Of a stretch of DNA of 64,000 bases, positions 1-11,487 are shown in pieces. Every line of letters begins with the position of its first letter. Position 1 is the stretch's first letter. The stretch lies in contig JAKJHU010000168.1 of assembly GCA_022316685.1 (NCBI GenBank), forward strand, positions 434,001-498,000, read 5' to 3'. This stretch comes from Progne subis subis. Taxonomy: Eukaryota > Chordata > Aves > Passeriformes > Hirundinidae. Below the pieces are notes generated by a model. The model searched no databases and was not told where the DNA came from. It worked only from the letters and a program-made list of their open reading frames with translations. Made by a program: the position numbers and the translations under genes.

Positions 1-60
1 CATTCCCTGGGGAACCTGGTCAGTGCCCCACCACCCTCTAGTGGTCACCCCATTTTCCAA
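1..60 (-). mobile_element. CR1 LINE fragment, cut by window edge
   Basis: Reads as the complement of CR1: 'ttccctggggaacctg' with '...ccaccaccctct', the same block as in the copy at 5122-5375. The rest lies outside the window. Confidence 0.55.
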
Positions 61-2484
61 AGAACCAGGTTTATGTTTGTGTTTCAGGCCTCCCCTCCTA
101 GGTCCCAGCTGTGAGAGCAGGTGAGCGACCAGAGTCACCACTGAGCCTCTGCTGAGCTGAGCTGGAACAGGGTGGTGCCCCCCTGCCCACAGAAGGATGC
201 CCTGGCATTGTGAGGGGCTGGGGTCACGCTTGTGTCTGAGCAAGGCATCAGGGAGACACTGAAACACAACACCCCTCTCCCCTGGTGTGTCTGTGGTGCC
301 TTGGGCAGGTGCCTGAGGGACACCAGGAGCTCCCCAGCTCCCCGGTGTGGGGTTTGCTGCTCTGCTGCGGGGTGGCTGCAGGCCCTGGGTTCTGCTCTCT
401 GGATTACTTCAGTGTACTGCGTGTGCGTAGCCGTGTTACCCTTCTCCTTCCCCTCTCAGTGGTCCAAACCCCCTTTTCTCTGGTTTCCAGCTTGTTTTTC
501 ACCTTCTGTTGGACTCAAAGCATGACTGGGAAGTGCATCACTGCCCCATGTGTGTGCACGGGGTCAGGGCTGTTTGCAGGCAAGGGTGAGAGCTGGGTCA
601 GGCTCCCGCTCTGAGCTGGCTGGGATGAGGCAGCTGTGGAAGAATGAACGTGCTGGAGCCGTTGGCATCCTCCCCTGGCTGGGCTGTGTCCGGAGAGGAT
701 CACCACCCCCTCCTCAGGTCCGCTGCAGCGGGGGCAGGAAGAGGCAGGATCACGATGGTGAGAGGCTGGGGCTGATGGCTCACACCCGTCCCCGTGGTCC
801 CAGGGGTGCTTTGGCCTTGCCAAAACACCATCCTGTGACAAAGACCCTTCTGTGATTCCCAGTGGGTTGTGTCCTCTTCCCTCCTTTCCTTGAGCCAGCC
901 GTTCTCACCTGGGCAGCACTGCCTGCCCCACCTGACCCTTCTGCTGACACCAGATTTGTCACCCGCCCTTTATTAGACACCCCAGTTCTCCAGGCCATAC
1001 TTCAGCACACAGGCAGGCTCTGCTCTCCATCGAGGATGGCCTTTGGGAATCTGGGCTGCCCCCAGCTTGGTGGCCTGGAGCTCCCTCCAGGTTGGGAGCC
1101 ACACTGAAGGCAGGAGTTACCTCTGTGATTTTCAGCTCAGCAATCCAGGCTGATGAACCAGGCTAGTTCATCCAGCCTGAAATTCAAGTTTTAGGATTTG
1201 AGGGTTCATCTGGCCCCAGCTGATGTTTTGGGGCTGCTGGGGGCTATATTATCTCGGGGCCTTGGCAGTGCTGGGGCTGTTTGAGGAGTGCAGTGTTGGG
1301 GGAGGTGATGGCAGGTGAGATGGGTGCTGGAGTCCACAGAGGCGAGGCAGCATTCCCAGAGCCCTTTGGTTCCTTAGCCAGCCCTTGCCAGAGGGCTGGA
1401 GAGAGATGGGGTGCATGGAGCACCCAGCCCGGCCCTGCTCCAGCCCTTGCTTCGGGGAATGCTGGGAGCTGGGGTGGGGGCTGCCATCTCCTTCCTCGTC
1501 CTCCCAAACAACCACTCACATCCCAGGCTCTGGATTTTATTCCCCTTTCGACAGTCAGGCATCACCTCCTGATTACTCATAACTGCAGCATGTTGCAGAT
1601 ACAAGGAGTCTGAGGAATGGCTGTGCCTGGGAGCAGAAGCACCCAGATCCAGGGTGACAGCCGGGATGGGGGGGACCGGCTGTGCAGCCGTGGCCCCCAA
1701 ACCCTGCCCTGGGGGGCCAGCATCTCCTGCTTGTGCCCAAATCCCCCTGGAATCTCTCCAGCTCAGCCCCAAGTGCAGCTCAGGGACGTGTAGGTCCCAG
1801 CAGGTGACAGTGGCAGTGTGGCAGCACAGCCTGCAGCCAGCAATGGCTTGTGAGTTTGTTTTGCAGAATCCTCTTCTAGCATGGAAAAATCACTCATCCC
1901 TCAGTTTTCCTCTGGTTTGTTTGTGTGGGCATTGATTACACTGGGAGTTACTGAGCCAGATTTTATTGGAATGACTTAGAAAGCTGCCACCTGTGAGCAG
2001 CCACCGGTCTTGGTGGATTTTTTTGGTGTAGTTGCTAAATAATTGCATGAGGCTTCTTCAGCCTTGCTAATAACTTTGTTCTCCCAGGGACACTGCCTAG
2101 AAAAAAAGATGAGGCAAGATTTTGCTTGGCAACATTTACAAGAGGAAGAAGTACAACAAACAGGATTGATGTCTGCTGGCAGGAAGAAATAAATAAAACA
2201 ATACCTCTGTCTTAGTCTCTCCGTGAGCATCCTTGTTTCCAACCCCAGGTCTGTTATCTCCCCAGCGTGGCTGAATTTTGGAATTCAGCACACTCCTTTA
2301 AATCACTCTTCATTTCTGCCTACAGCATGTTGTGCTGGTTCTGACTAGGGACCAGCAAGGCTGGCTCTGGAGATGAGCAGGCCTAGGGAATCTGGGCTGT
2401 TATTTTACCTTGTGTAACTCATAAAATTATTTAGTTAGTGCCTGAAAAGTAAAATTAAATGAACAAGTTCAAGCATTCCTGTTG
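61..2484. other. Noncoding upstream sequence, no feature recognised
   Basis: Open frames on both strands are short, overlap each other and carry no familiar motif or splice pairing. Around 1940-2260 the sequence is A/T-richer. Confidence 0.5.
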
Positions 2485-2640
2485 GCCTAGATGCACAGAA
2501 TCGAGGAGTGGTTTGGGCTGGAAAGGACTTTAAAACTCATCCTGTCCCAGCCCTTGCCACGGGCACCTACCACTATCCCTGGTTTCTCCAAGCCCTGTCC
2601 AACCTGGCGTTGGAGACTTCCAGGCATGGGGCATTCATCA
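2485..2640 (-). mobile_element. CR1 LINE 3' end
   Basis: Complement of the CR1 tail: GTGGTTTGGGCTGGAAAGGA, then 'ctccaagccctgtccaacct' and 'gacttccaggcatggggc'. Truncated at the 5' end, as most CR1 copies are. Confidence 0.8.
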
Positions 2641-4764
2641 TCTGGAACAGCATCCTTGTGTCCCGCCTTCTCCTGGCGCTGCTGGGGCACTGGAGGGATG
2701 GAACGAATATCCTGGGAGGTTTTGATGCGCAATGCCACGTGCCAGGGCAGCAGGGGCTGCTCCTGCCCCCGCAGGTGCCCACACCCACAGCCCCTTGCCT
2801 CGGTGTCTCAGGAGGAGAGGGTGAAGATGGGTGCAAGCCTCGCTTGAGGTGTTTGTTTTAGAAAGACACGCTGATAAAAATTATTTCATTAAGGGACTTA
2901 AAGTGTGCTTCCTCAGCCCTGAGTCATCAGTGAAGTGAGCAAGCGAGGAGCAGCAGTGGGTCCCGCCGGAGGCTGACTCATGCTGCGGCGTGGGGCTCAC
3001 AGGGACTCGGAACTGGGTGATGCTCCTCTCCCTCTCTCTCAGGACGGCTGGGGGCTCCCAGATATTGATTTGGGAGCTGAGCCACACCGTAGTTGCGCCT
3101 CTCTGCCATCCCCAGCTCTGCCTTGATGCACAGGAGCCATGAGCAGTCACTCCTCCAGAAGCCTGGAGCCCAGTCCGGAGCAGAGCATGCACACAGGCTG
3201 GTGTTTGAGCTTTTATTCTTCATTTGCACTGATAGAAGCCTGGAGATCCCCTCTCAGGCCAGGAGGAATTGATGTTTCTTCTCAGAAGGCACAGGAAAAC
3301 ACCAGGCCGCCTTTTGCTCCTCTGCCTCTTTCAGTTCCCAGGCTTCAGGCACAGGCAGGAAAAGAAAAGCCAGTCCCAGCTCCCAGTAAGGTCAGGACCT
3401 GTCCCCTCTAGTTTGTTTAGTGAGCACTGTAAAACCTGCTCTATCCCTCCCACTTGGAGCTGTTGAAACTGTGTTCAAGTCCAGTGACAGGATATTTTTC
3501 CTAAGATCCAGAATATATGTTCCCTTTGCCTGAACCTGCTTCCTTACATCCCACCCTTCCCTTGGCCACTTTTCCCTTATCTTCCCCTCCTTTGGATGTG
3601 GCTGAGACTGCGATACACAGTGGGACCGAGGTGGCACCGGTGGCACTGTCCTGGTCCTGCTGCTGCTGTCCCTTTGTGTGTCCTGCCCACAGCCTCCCCC
3701 CATTCCCTGTGCTACCCCTCATTCACCTCTTCAAGCCATCACTGATCCCCCAGTGGGGAGGATCTTCCCAAGCTCTCTCGGTGCTCCAGCTCCTACCAGG
3801 GTGTTGTGATGTCCTTGCCCTCGGAAAGGCCTCCAGCAAACTCTGCTCCACTCACTGGTGATTATTGTGCTTTCCTGAACATTCTCCCAGAGCTCTCTGG
3901 GTCCATGACCACCTTGGTTTTGTGCTTGCTTAGGAGAGAGAAATGCAGCATGGGGGGATTGACCTGTGCGACTCCATCTGCTTGCTGGGCATGATCCCGT
4001 TCTCTTCTGCAAAGAGAGTAAGGAGGCAAAGGGCTGTGCATGAGCAATATGGGGAAACCGAGGCACAAAATGGGAAGAAATGGCTCAAGGGCAGACTCTG
4101 GGGTGGTGGTACAGCCAAAAGCTGATTCAAAGCTCCCGGTCTTGCTCAAGGCCCAGTTCCTTGGACATGTTGCCAAAATGCTGCTTTTCCTCCTTATTTG
4201 CTATTTTCTTCATGAGCGTTAAAATTAGTAATTATGGCTCATCATTGCTGTAATCACTGCCCAGTTTATTGTTAGGTTGTTTTTTTTTTTAATCTCTCTG
4301 CAAAGTTAGTTCCTCATTGTTTTATCGCAGATATCTAAAATCTTAGTTTTCCACTGGCTGTTGTTGATGGGAGCTTTTCCCTTGGACCTCAGCTGTGGCT
4401 GGTGGAGGGTCTGGCTATGTGAGGTTTTCCAGATGTTGTTTCAATAGCACTGAGAATGCTGTTTGTGGGTGATTTCTCCTTAAATACCATCAGTTCTCCG
4501 TGATCCCCGCTAGCACAGAGCAGAAGGAACTGAATTTGTCGTGGCTCATGGACTTGGTTGAAACCGAACCATAGTTTGGGAAGTATCACTTTGGGTTTTG
4601 GATGCAAGGTTAAGGAAGTAAGGAAATATCATCTGGAAATGCTGTGCTGGAAGGAGTGGAGCTGCTCCTGGATGTGCTGTAGGCTTGCAGGACAGCTCCC
4701 ATTCCTCAGGTCCCATCACTCACCCTGAGCAGTTACTACTGAGCTAATTTTTCTGCTATCTCAG
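2641..4764. other. Noncoding stretch with an A/T-rich block at 4190-4350
   Basis: No exon recognised. 4200-4250 has 'ttaaaattagtaattatggc' with homeobox cores (ATTAG, TAATTA) and then a T run near 4280; it stands out in composition but carries no clear element. Confidence 0.4.
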
Positions 4765-4960
4765 GAATGCATGGACTGGTTTGGGAGATCTGGGGATCTC
4801 CTGTAGATCTCTCAGCCCAATCCCCTTCTCAGTGCAGGATCACACACCCTGGATTATCCTGGACACCCAGAACCATGTCCAGTGGATCTTGGATGTCTCC
4901 AAGGATGGACACTCCACCACCTATCTGGGCATGTTGTGCCAGTGTTGAATCAGCCCAATT
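4765..4960 (-). mobile_element. Old CR1 LINE fragment
   Basis: Diverged. 'catgtccagtggatcttgga' and 'tgtctccaaggatggacact' with 'ccaccacctatctgggca' follow a different CR1 subfamily (the 'gggtcttgaa..tctccaaggatggagactcc' type). Confidence 0.5.
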
Positions 4961-5121
4961 TGGTGTCTGGCTATTGATTTGTGGGGCTTTGCTGCAGCTT
5001 CTTGCTGCTCTGGGGTCAGAGGAGCAGCAGGGACAGCCAGGGGCTGTCCCCATCCCTGCCCAGTGGGGCTGCTCAGAGCTCTTGCACGTTGACAGTCGGC
5101 ACCAGGGCAGGTGACATCTTA

Positions 5122-5375
5122 GAACCACAGAATCACAAAATCTCCTGAGTTGGAAGGGATCATCCAGCCCAACTCCCGCCCTGCACAGGAACAATCCCAC
5201 AACAATCCCACCCTGTGCCTGGAGCATTGTCCAAATGCTCCTGGAGTTCTGGCAGCCTCAGGGCACTGATCCGTTCCCTGGGGAGCCTGGGCAGTGCCCA
5301 GCAACCTCTGGGAGAGGGACCTTTTCCTGAGTTCCAACCTAAACCTCCCCTAACAGCTCCAGCCATTCCCAATGA
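5122..5375 (-). mobile_element. CR1 LINE 3' end
   Basis: Begins 'agaaccacagaatcacaaaa' (tail repeats on the complement), then 'tgagttggaagggatcatcc', 'tctggcagcctcagggcact' and 'gttccaacctaaacctcccc'. Confidence 0.85.
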
Positions 5376-5744
5376 GCTTCTCACCCCAAAGGGAAGCTGC
5401 TCCTCGTGTGCTCCCAGCTCTACCCCCAGACCTCTGTGTGCCCTGGGCTGAGCATGAGGATGTCACACACGCTGACTGACGTACCCTGTGCCATGGGGTG
5501 GCTGCAGCCTCCCCACGGTGCTGGTGACCAGCCGCTGTCTCCGTGCCATGGAGAGGGTCACCCACCACAGAACCACATCCCCATATTGCTGGCTGGGCCA
5601 GAGATCCCTTTCTGTTATGTTTTGGTGATCCCTGCCTGCTTAAAAGCTGGTGTCTCCTCTCCCTGCTGGCTTTGGTGGGAGCTCACGTTGAGTTTGGCTG
5701 GCTAGGGGAAGCTTTGAGAATGATTTGTGGGCCTGATTAGCATT

Positions 5745-5960
5745 CGGCCCCTCTGCTCCCGCTGTTTTGAGTTGGAGCTCGCCATTGCCTGGCAACCACA
5801 GAGCAAAACTACAACAGCCGCCCCGGAGCCCGAGCAGCTCCCGCCAGCCTGCACGCACCGCACACGGGGACAGGGACCGTGGCGGGGCCACCCCGTGCTG
5901 CTGCTCACTGCCCCCCACCCCACAAGGTACGCAGACAAGGGCCGTCCCCAGGACGAGGAG
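5745..5960 (+). promoter_or_regulatory. CpG-rich patch with RFX X-box-like site; candidate promoter/first exon
   Basis: CpG dinucleotides are frequent here and scarce on both sides. An imperfect inverted repeat ATTGCCTGGCAAC at 5784-5796 matches the RFX X-box (GTNRCC, 0-3 spacer, RGYAAC) at all but one position. A possible donor AAG|GTACGC sits at 5926/5927, about 1 kb before the candidate exon at 6938. No in-frame ATG was found for that junction, so any first exon here would be noncoding. This is inference from composition and motifs only. Confidence 0.35.
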
Positions 5961-6000
5961 ATGGAGAAGGAGGAGGAGAAAGAGGAGGAGGAGGAGAGGG
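5953..6000 (+). repeat. Purine-rich GAG/GAGGAG simple repeat
   Basis: A 48-bp all-purine-like run of GAG, GGA and GAA triplets directly after the CpG-rich patch. The acidic/basic open frames through it are low-complexity artefacts. Confidence 0.85.
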
Positions 6001-6937
6001 CTGTGGCAGTGCAGCAGCTTTGGTGACATCCAGGTCTGGTGGGTCTGTGTCTGTCTGTCCCAGTGCCACCTGCCGTGAGCATCCTGTGTTGGGCACGGCC
6101 TGCCCTGCACAGCCCTTGGTGCAGGCACCATTCTGTGCTCGGGGAGCTCGTGCCATGAACTGGGGCCTGGGAGCTGGGCTGGGGCCAGCAAGGTGTGCTG
6201 GGGGAGAGACTGCGATGTGTGGAGGGCACACGGCCCCATCCTCACCGTGCGAGGAGCTGCGCACACGCTCTCCGTGTGTGCTCTGCAATGTGTCTGTTCA
6301 ATGCCCACCCCCCCCAGGGGAGCCCTGGCCTCACTGGGGACCGTGGCGCAGCCCATCTGTGGTGCTCTCAGACTTCTACCCCATCATGCTGGGGGTGAAG
6401 TTGGAGGGATGGGAACCTGAGCGAGCATCGGGGCTGTCTCTGCTTCCAAGTTTTGCATGTGCCTGGGGCCTCGTGTGGTTTTCTTGGTAGAAGAAATGTG
6501 TTGTCCTGGCTCCTGTGGGCTGGGGCTCAGCCCCTGACCTGCCGGAGGGTCTTGGCAGTGGTGGTGGCTCAGCCCCTCCACCAAACCCTGCACTTTGTCC
6601 TCTTTCCAGCTGGGCAGACTTGAAAGGACTTGAGTCCCCTCCTGACACAAGGTGCCACACTTCTGCAGGAGACACAGTCATGCCTGAATACATTGAATTC
6701 AGATGTAATGCATCCTCTCACCTCTAGTTTAACTCTATATTTTGACATCTTTGGCTGCTGTGGGCTCTGCCTGTGGCTCAAGGTCCAAGCTGTCTTGTCC
6801 AGCCAGCACACTAAGACCCATTGGGCAGGAAAATAACAGACATTTGCCTTTCAGCACTTCCCCACACATCCTCATCAGTGACTCTTGCTTGGCAAAGGAT
6901 TAAAAAACTAAATACATCTGTCTTTTGTGTCTTGCAG

Positions 6938-6978
6938 AGCCTGGGGTCGGCGGACAAGAAGGACTTTTACCAGCCAAA
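6938..6978 (+). CDS. ANKFN1: Candidate upstream coding exon of the ANKFN1-family gene (41 nt)
   Basis: A pyrimidine-rich tract ending TGTCTTGCAG precedes it, and the strong donor GTAAGT follows at 6979. Read from its first base it encodes SLGSADKKDFYQP plus two bases (AA). The first base of the exon at 47972 (G) completes a Lys codon, and the frame then runs SSSPK into the family N-terminus MTQQM. The exon has no ATG, so it would need a further upstream exon, or it is 5' UTR. Alternative: a chance pair of splice signals. The intron to the next exon would be about 41 kb. Confidence 0.55.
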
Positions 6979-7153
6979 GTAAGTGCCAGTAACAGTGGTG
7001 AGTAATTGCATGGAAATTCCCGGCTGGTCCATATTACCCAGCAGCTCCATGACTTGCTAAGATTAGACGTTTCAGTGTACAAGAATAGCTGCTGCAATTA
7101 CACAAGTGGGGGTAACAGTGGAAGGGCTGTCAGTCATGCTGGCTTCGGGGCAT

Positions 7154-7161
7154 ATGCAAAT
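7154..7161 (+). promoter_or_regulatory. POU octamer motif ATGCAAAT
   Basis: An exact octamer lies 175 bp downstream of the candidate exon at 6938-6978, in a stretch (about 6980-7170) that is free of CR1. An octamer alone occurs by chance often in 64 kb. Confidence 0.3.
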
Positions 7162-10100
7162 CCTCCCATCAGGTCAGGAGGAACCGTGACAGCTTGACTG
7201 AGCCTGGGGAGCAGAGCTGGGAGAGGGGGGCGCACGGGTGACCTTTTCCACCTCTGCTTCCTCTGCTGCTGGTTTGCACAGCTGAGCTGCTTTTGCGAAT
7301 CCAAGTGTTCGGTCGCGTGTCACAGCAGGCCGGGCTCGGAGTGCGCCTCCCACAGCTGCATGGTGATGCTGCTGCCCGTTTCCTTCCACCCGCTGGGCTT
7401 GGTCCAGCGCTGTCAGCTGCAGGGGGAGAGGTGGGCAGGGGGTTTTGTTGGAGCTGTGGACATGAGAAAGTTACTGCAAACCACTCCACCAACACAAGCA
7501 GTTGTTACTTGGTGTGTGGATCAGGTAACAGAACCTCGCCACGGCATGGCAGCTTCCAGGTAAGAAGGTTGTGCTTGCTGGAAGGACGGGTTTGTTCCCA
7601 TCATCATTTGGATAATGGCAAACTCTGTCAAAAGCCTTGCTGAGAGGTTGGGTTCTGCCCTGGCACTGAATTATGTGTTGTGCTGCTGCGCACGTCACCT
7701 GTGAGACCTTGTGTTCCTCTTACTTTGCTTGGGAAAGTGAAGGTCTTCAGGTTATCACCTTTCTTCTGAAAAAAATAAACCACCAAAGAAAAAATATAGG
7801 TGGATTTGAAATTGTGGGACAGTGCTCTGATGGGCAGGATTGTTAGGGAATTATGGCTTTGGAAAATTCAGGATTAATTGGGTTGAGGATATTTCTTCTC
7901 CAAAGCTCACTGTCCCTCTGCTCTTGCTCACTCTTTGCTGCTTTCCCAAGCATTTCTGCAGTGCTGCATCCCAGAAGTGCAATCAGCGTGGCAGCATCCT
8001 TGCTTGGCCTCAGAGGGAGCATGTCCAGGGGTGACAGGCTGTGTCAGGGAATGCTGAACAGATGTGCCTGCTTGTCTGTGGTAGGAGAGCAAGTGTGGGG
8101 TGTGTGTATATTCTTCAGTTATCTGCTGATTCCTCCTTGTGCCACCAAGAGTTTTTAAAACTTGGTGCTGGTTTCTAGGTCCGTACTGAAAGTCTGATTT
8201 GAGGGAGCTCCTCTGCCCGTTCATCCCAAAGCAGTGTGGCTCATCAGCTTTCCAAGACCTCAGGCAGATAAAGACTTCTGGAAATACAGAATATCTGTTT
8301 AATCCCGCATGGCTTTCTTGGAGATCAGAGGAATATCACAGGAGGTTATGGAGTCATTGTGGATGCCACAACAACATAAACACACATTTGGCAAAGAGCT
8401 CATGGCCGTGTTTTTGTGACCCCTCCCAACAGCTGTCCAAGATTTCAGTGCTCCTGAATGTAGTGCTGTGTTTGTGAGGAGCCTGTTCTGACAAGCAGGT
8501 TTAGAACAGATTGAAGCATCTCCCATGTCTCTCTTCCAGCTGAAGCTGTGGGGAGGCTTGAAGTAGGAGATTTGGAGGAAATCTGTAAAGAGCTCTTACT
8601 GTTCAGATCTCCTGTCGTTTCCTGTGGCTTTGGCGGTTGGTAGCAACAATTAGTGGTGCTGCATTTATAACTCATCTCCTCTGAGAAATGATGAATGCTT
8701 CTCTACCTTGAATTGGAGAGTATGGGCTTCCCATCTCGCTGCAGGTGTGGAGCTGCTGGGTCAGAGTGGGGGTTGCCAGTGCAGGAGCTCCTGTAGATAC
8801 AGGATTTTTTGTGGGTTTTTTTTTCTCTGTGCCACAGGGCTGTGGGACCTCCATGGTTTGGCCTAGCAGCTGTGACTTGGCTGGTCATAACACTGTGACT
8901 TTGGTTAATGCCCAGCCTATTTACACTCCCCAGTGGCTGTTTGGGGGTTGTGATGGGTAAGTTTGTGGCCCTGATGTGGCCTGGTATCACTGCCCCCATC
9001 CCATCTGGCTTTTGATCCACCAGCGGTGTGTGTTGGAGCCCGTGTGCAAGGCTGCACCAGGTGCTCTCTGTGGAGCCCTTCAGTTTCTGGCAGGGCTGGA
9101 GTTGGTCTTCCTCAGCAGAGAAAGGTTGCTGGAAAATGCCAGAGGTCGGGCGGCCCTGCCAAGGACCTGAGACAGCTCAGCTCTTCTGCAGCAGCTCCAC
9201 AGCCCGGATTCACAGTTCCCTGAGCCCTGGGCAAGGCGGTGGCGAGCAGCCAGAGCATGGGAAGCAGCTGGCTCCCAGAGCTGAGCCCAGCTGCGGTGGT
9301 TCCTGGACACATCTGTGCAATGAGGCTGGTGAGCTGAGAGAAGTCTGGCAGTGTGGAGCTGGTCCTGCAGCTCTCATGTGCCAGAGCAAACTTGACTGTG
9401 CTTCTGCTTTTCATTTTCTGGCTTCTGAGGCATTGGCTCACCTGCCACCAAAGCCCTGAGCTCTTGTGTCAGGCTTTGGGACTCTCCCACAACAAGTGCT
9501 GGTCCTGAAAGCAGAAAAAGGAGACACACATGCCAGAAATCTCAGCAGTGACTTTTGTCACTGCTCGTCCTGGGAGTGACTCCTGCTCTGTTCCTGCCAT
9601 GTTCAACTTTCTCTAATCAGGTGCCCTCCTCCTCAATGGACATCATATATTCCATCTGCTGAATTTCCTTGTGTCTCCCAGGGTGACTCCTTTCCTTCCT
9701 TTGTTGCCTCTTCCCTTCAGAAATGGAAATGCTGTCCTCACCCCACAGTTCCCGTCAGTCTGTCTCGGCCCTACACTCCTGGAATATCCCAGTGCTGATC
9801 AATGGCATGGAGATGTGCTCACCCATCAGCCTCTGATGGCCCTTCCTCTCCTCCCAGTCCATCCATGAGGTTTGGAGGTACAGATGTCTCACTGGGTTGC
9901 CCTGAGGTGCAGTGGAAAGCACCCAGGGAGGTGTAGTGAAGGTGGATCTTGGCTGTACGATGCCAGAGGTGCCCAGAATGGAGCTACTGGAGATGAAATG
10001 CTGCTGCTGCCTGCTCTGGGGGATGCCCTCCTGCTTGCAAGGGCTTCAGTGATGGTGCTTATGGATATCCCTGCAAGAGCTGGCCATGTCAGGAGCTGGG

Positions 10101-11476
10101 TCTCTTGGTTTTTAGTCTGGGAGGTAATATTCCCTCTTCCCATATTAATGGAAGAATGCAGCCTGAGTCAAGAACACTGAAGCATTAATCTTAAGAGAAG
10201 TTACATCAGCTGAGAACTGAAAGGGAGAGATCAGGCAAGGAAGGAACAGCACAAGCAAATAACAAGCTCCTGTAGCTGAAATACCTGAGAGAGGAACCTG
10301 GCCTGTTGGGAATGGCCACAAATCCAGGTATTAGTCAACATCTGCACAGGTACCCTCACCTGCACTGACTGCTCCAGCTGTCCCACGTGGACAAGTACAG
10401 GTGCCTTCCCGTGTTCCCAAAACAGTGTGTTCCCATGTCAGAATGGTTTATCCTGACCTGGCTGCAGCTCTGCTCTGTCTGGGATCTGACCGAAGTTTGT
10501 AGGGATCAGGGAAGAAACATGGGCTGGTATCAGTCCAGCCCTCGAGCTGCTCACTCCTCTGTCACCCCCCTTCTGGAAGGTGCTGATACAGCTCTAATGC
10601 TGTCAGAATATCCAGGCTCCAGAGGTCCTTCCAGATTTCTAACACAGGGCCCTGACTTCTCTGTCAAGGCAGCAAGGAGCAGCTGGCTGAGGACCCAGGG
10701 GCAAGGACACCATGCTCAGAGATGAGAATAGGCTTTCCTGAGACAGGAGGTAATAGCTCTTCTGGCAGGGTTGGGTGGAAGTGTCTTGACAGGAACTGAG
10801 GTTGTCTGGTTGTGTTTGCTAATTGCCTTGGCACGTATTTGCTCTTCAGTGTCAGGAACTCATTTTCTTTAAAGCAGAAAGCAATGTTGGTAGTAATGAC
10901 ACTCATAAACTCGCCAGCAAATGCAGGCTGAAACCCTGGGCTCAGCAGAGCGTCCCTGCTTTGCAGTGGGAGCTGTCCTCATCCCCCCCGCGCTGCCTCT
11001 GGTGCCGAGGGCGATGCTCGGCTGTCAGGGAGCTGTCACTCCGGAGCAGGGAATATCTGCTAGGCGCTCTGAGGTGTCAGGAGGGACACAGCTCTAGTGA
11101 CACAGACTGCTGTTCCTCGATCCGCTCCTCCCGTCCCTCGGGACGGCGTGGACGTGTGGAAGAGGCCGGCTGTCCCAGAGCCCGTCCTGCAGCAGCAGGA
11201 TTTCCACAGCCCTGTCAGGCAGGCACCTCGTGGCTCTGTCTCCATATCCAATTAAAGGCTGCCCCCGCCCTCTGTCCTCCGGCCTCAGATGTGCAAACAC
11301 GCAAGGAACCTTTGAAACCACCTCCCAGAAAGCAGCAGCTCCTGTTTGTTTGCCTCAAAGACATTGCACGGAGCTGTCTCCGCAGCTAATTCCTTGTCAC
11401 CTGGCCCTTACAGCAGAACATTTAATCTCCCAGACTCCAATCTTGCCGTGCAAGCACTTAGATGGAAGTGTTTCCT

Positions 11477-11487
11477 TGCTGAGTCAT
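11477..11487 (+). promoter_or_regulatory. MARE/AP-1-like site TGCTGAGTCAT
   Basis: It matches the extended half of a Maf recognition element (TGCTGAGTCA) and the AP-1 core TGAGTCA, within an A/T-richer, repeat-free stretch (11380-11660) that looks unlike the surrounding GC-rich intron. Confidence 0.3.

Noticed and set aside
5640..6356. 238-residue minus-strand and 203-residue plus-strand open frames
   Set aside because: They overlap each other on opposite strands, are composed of GC-rich low complexity and the GAG repeat, and match no family.
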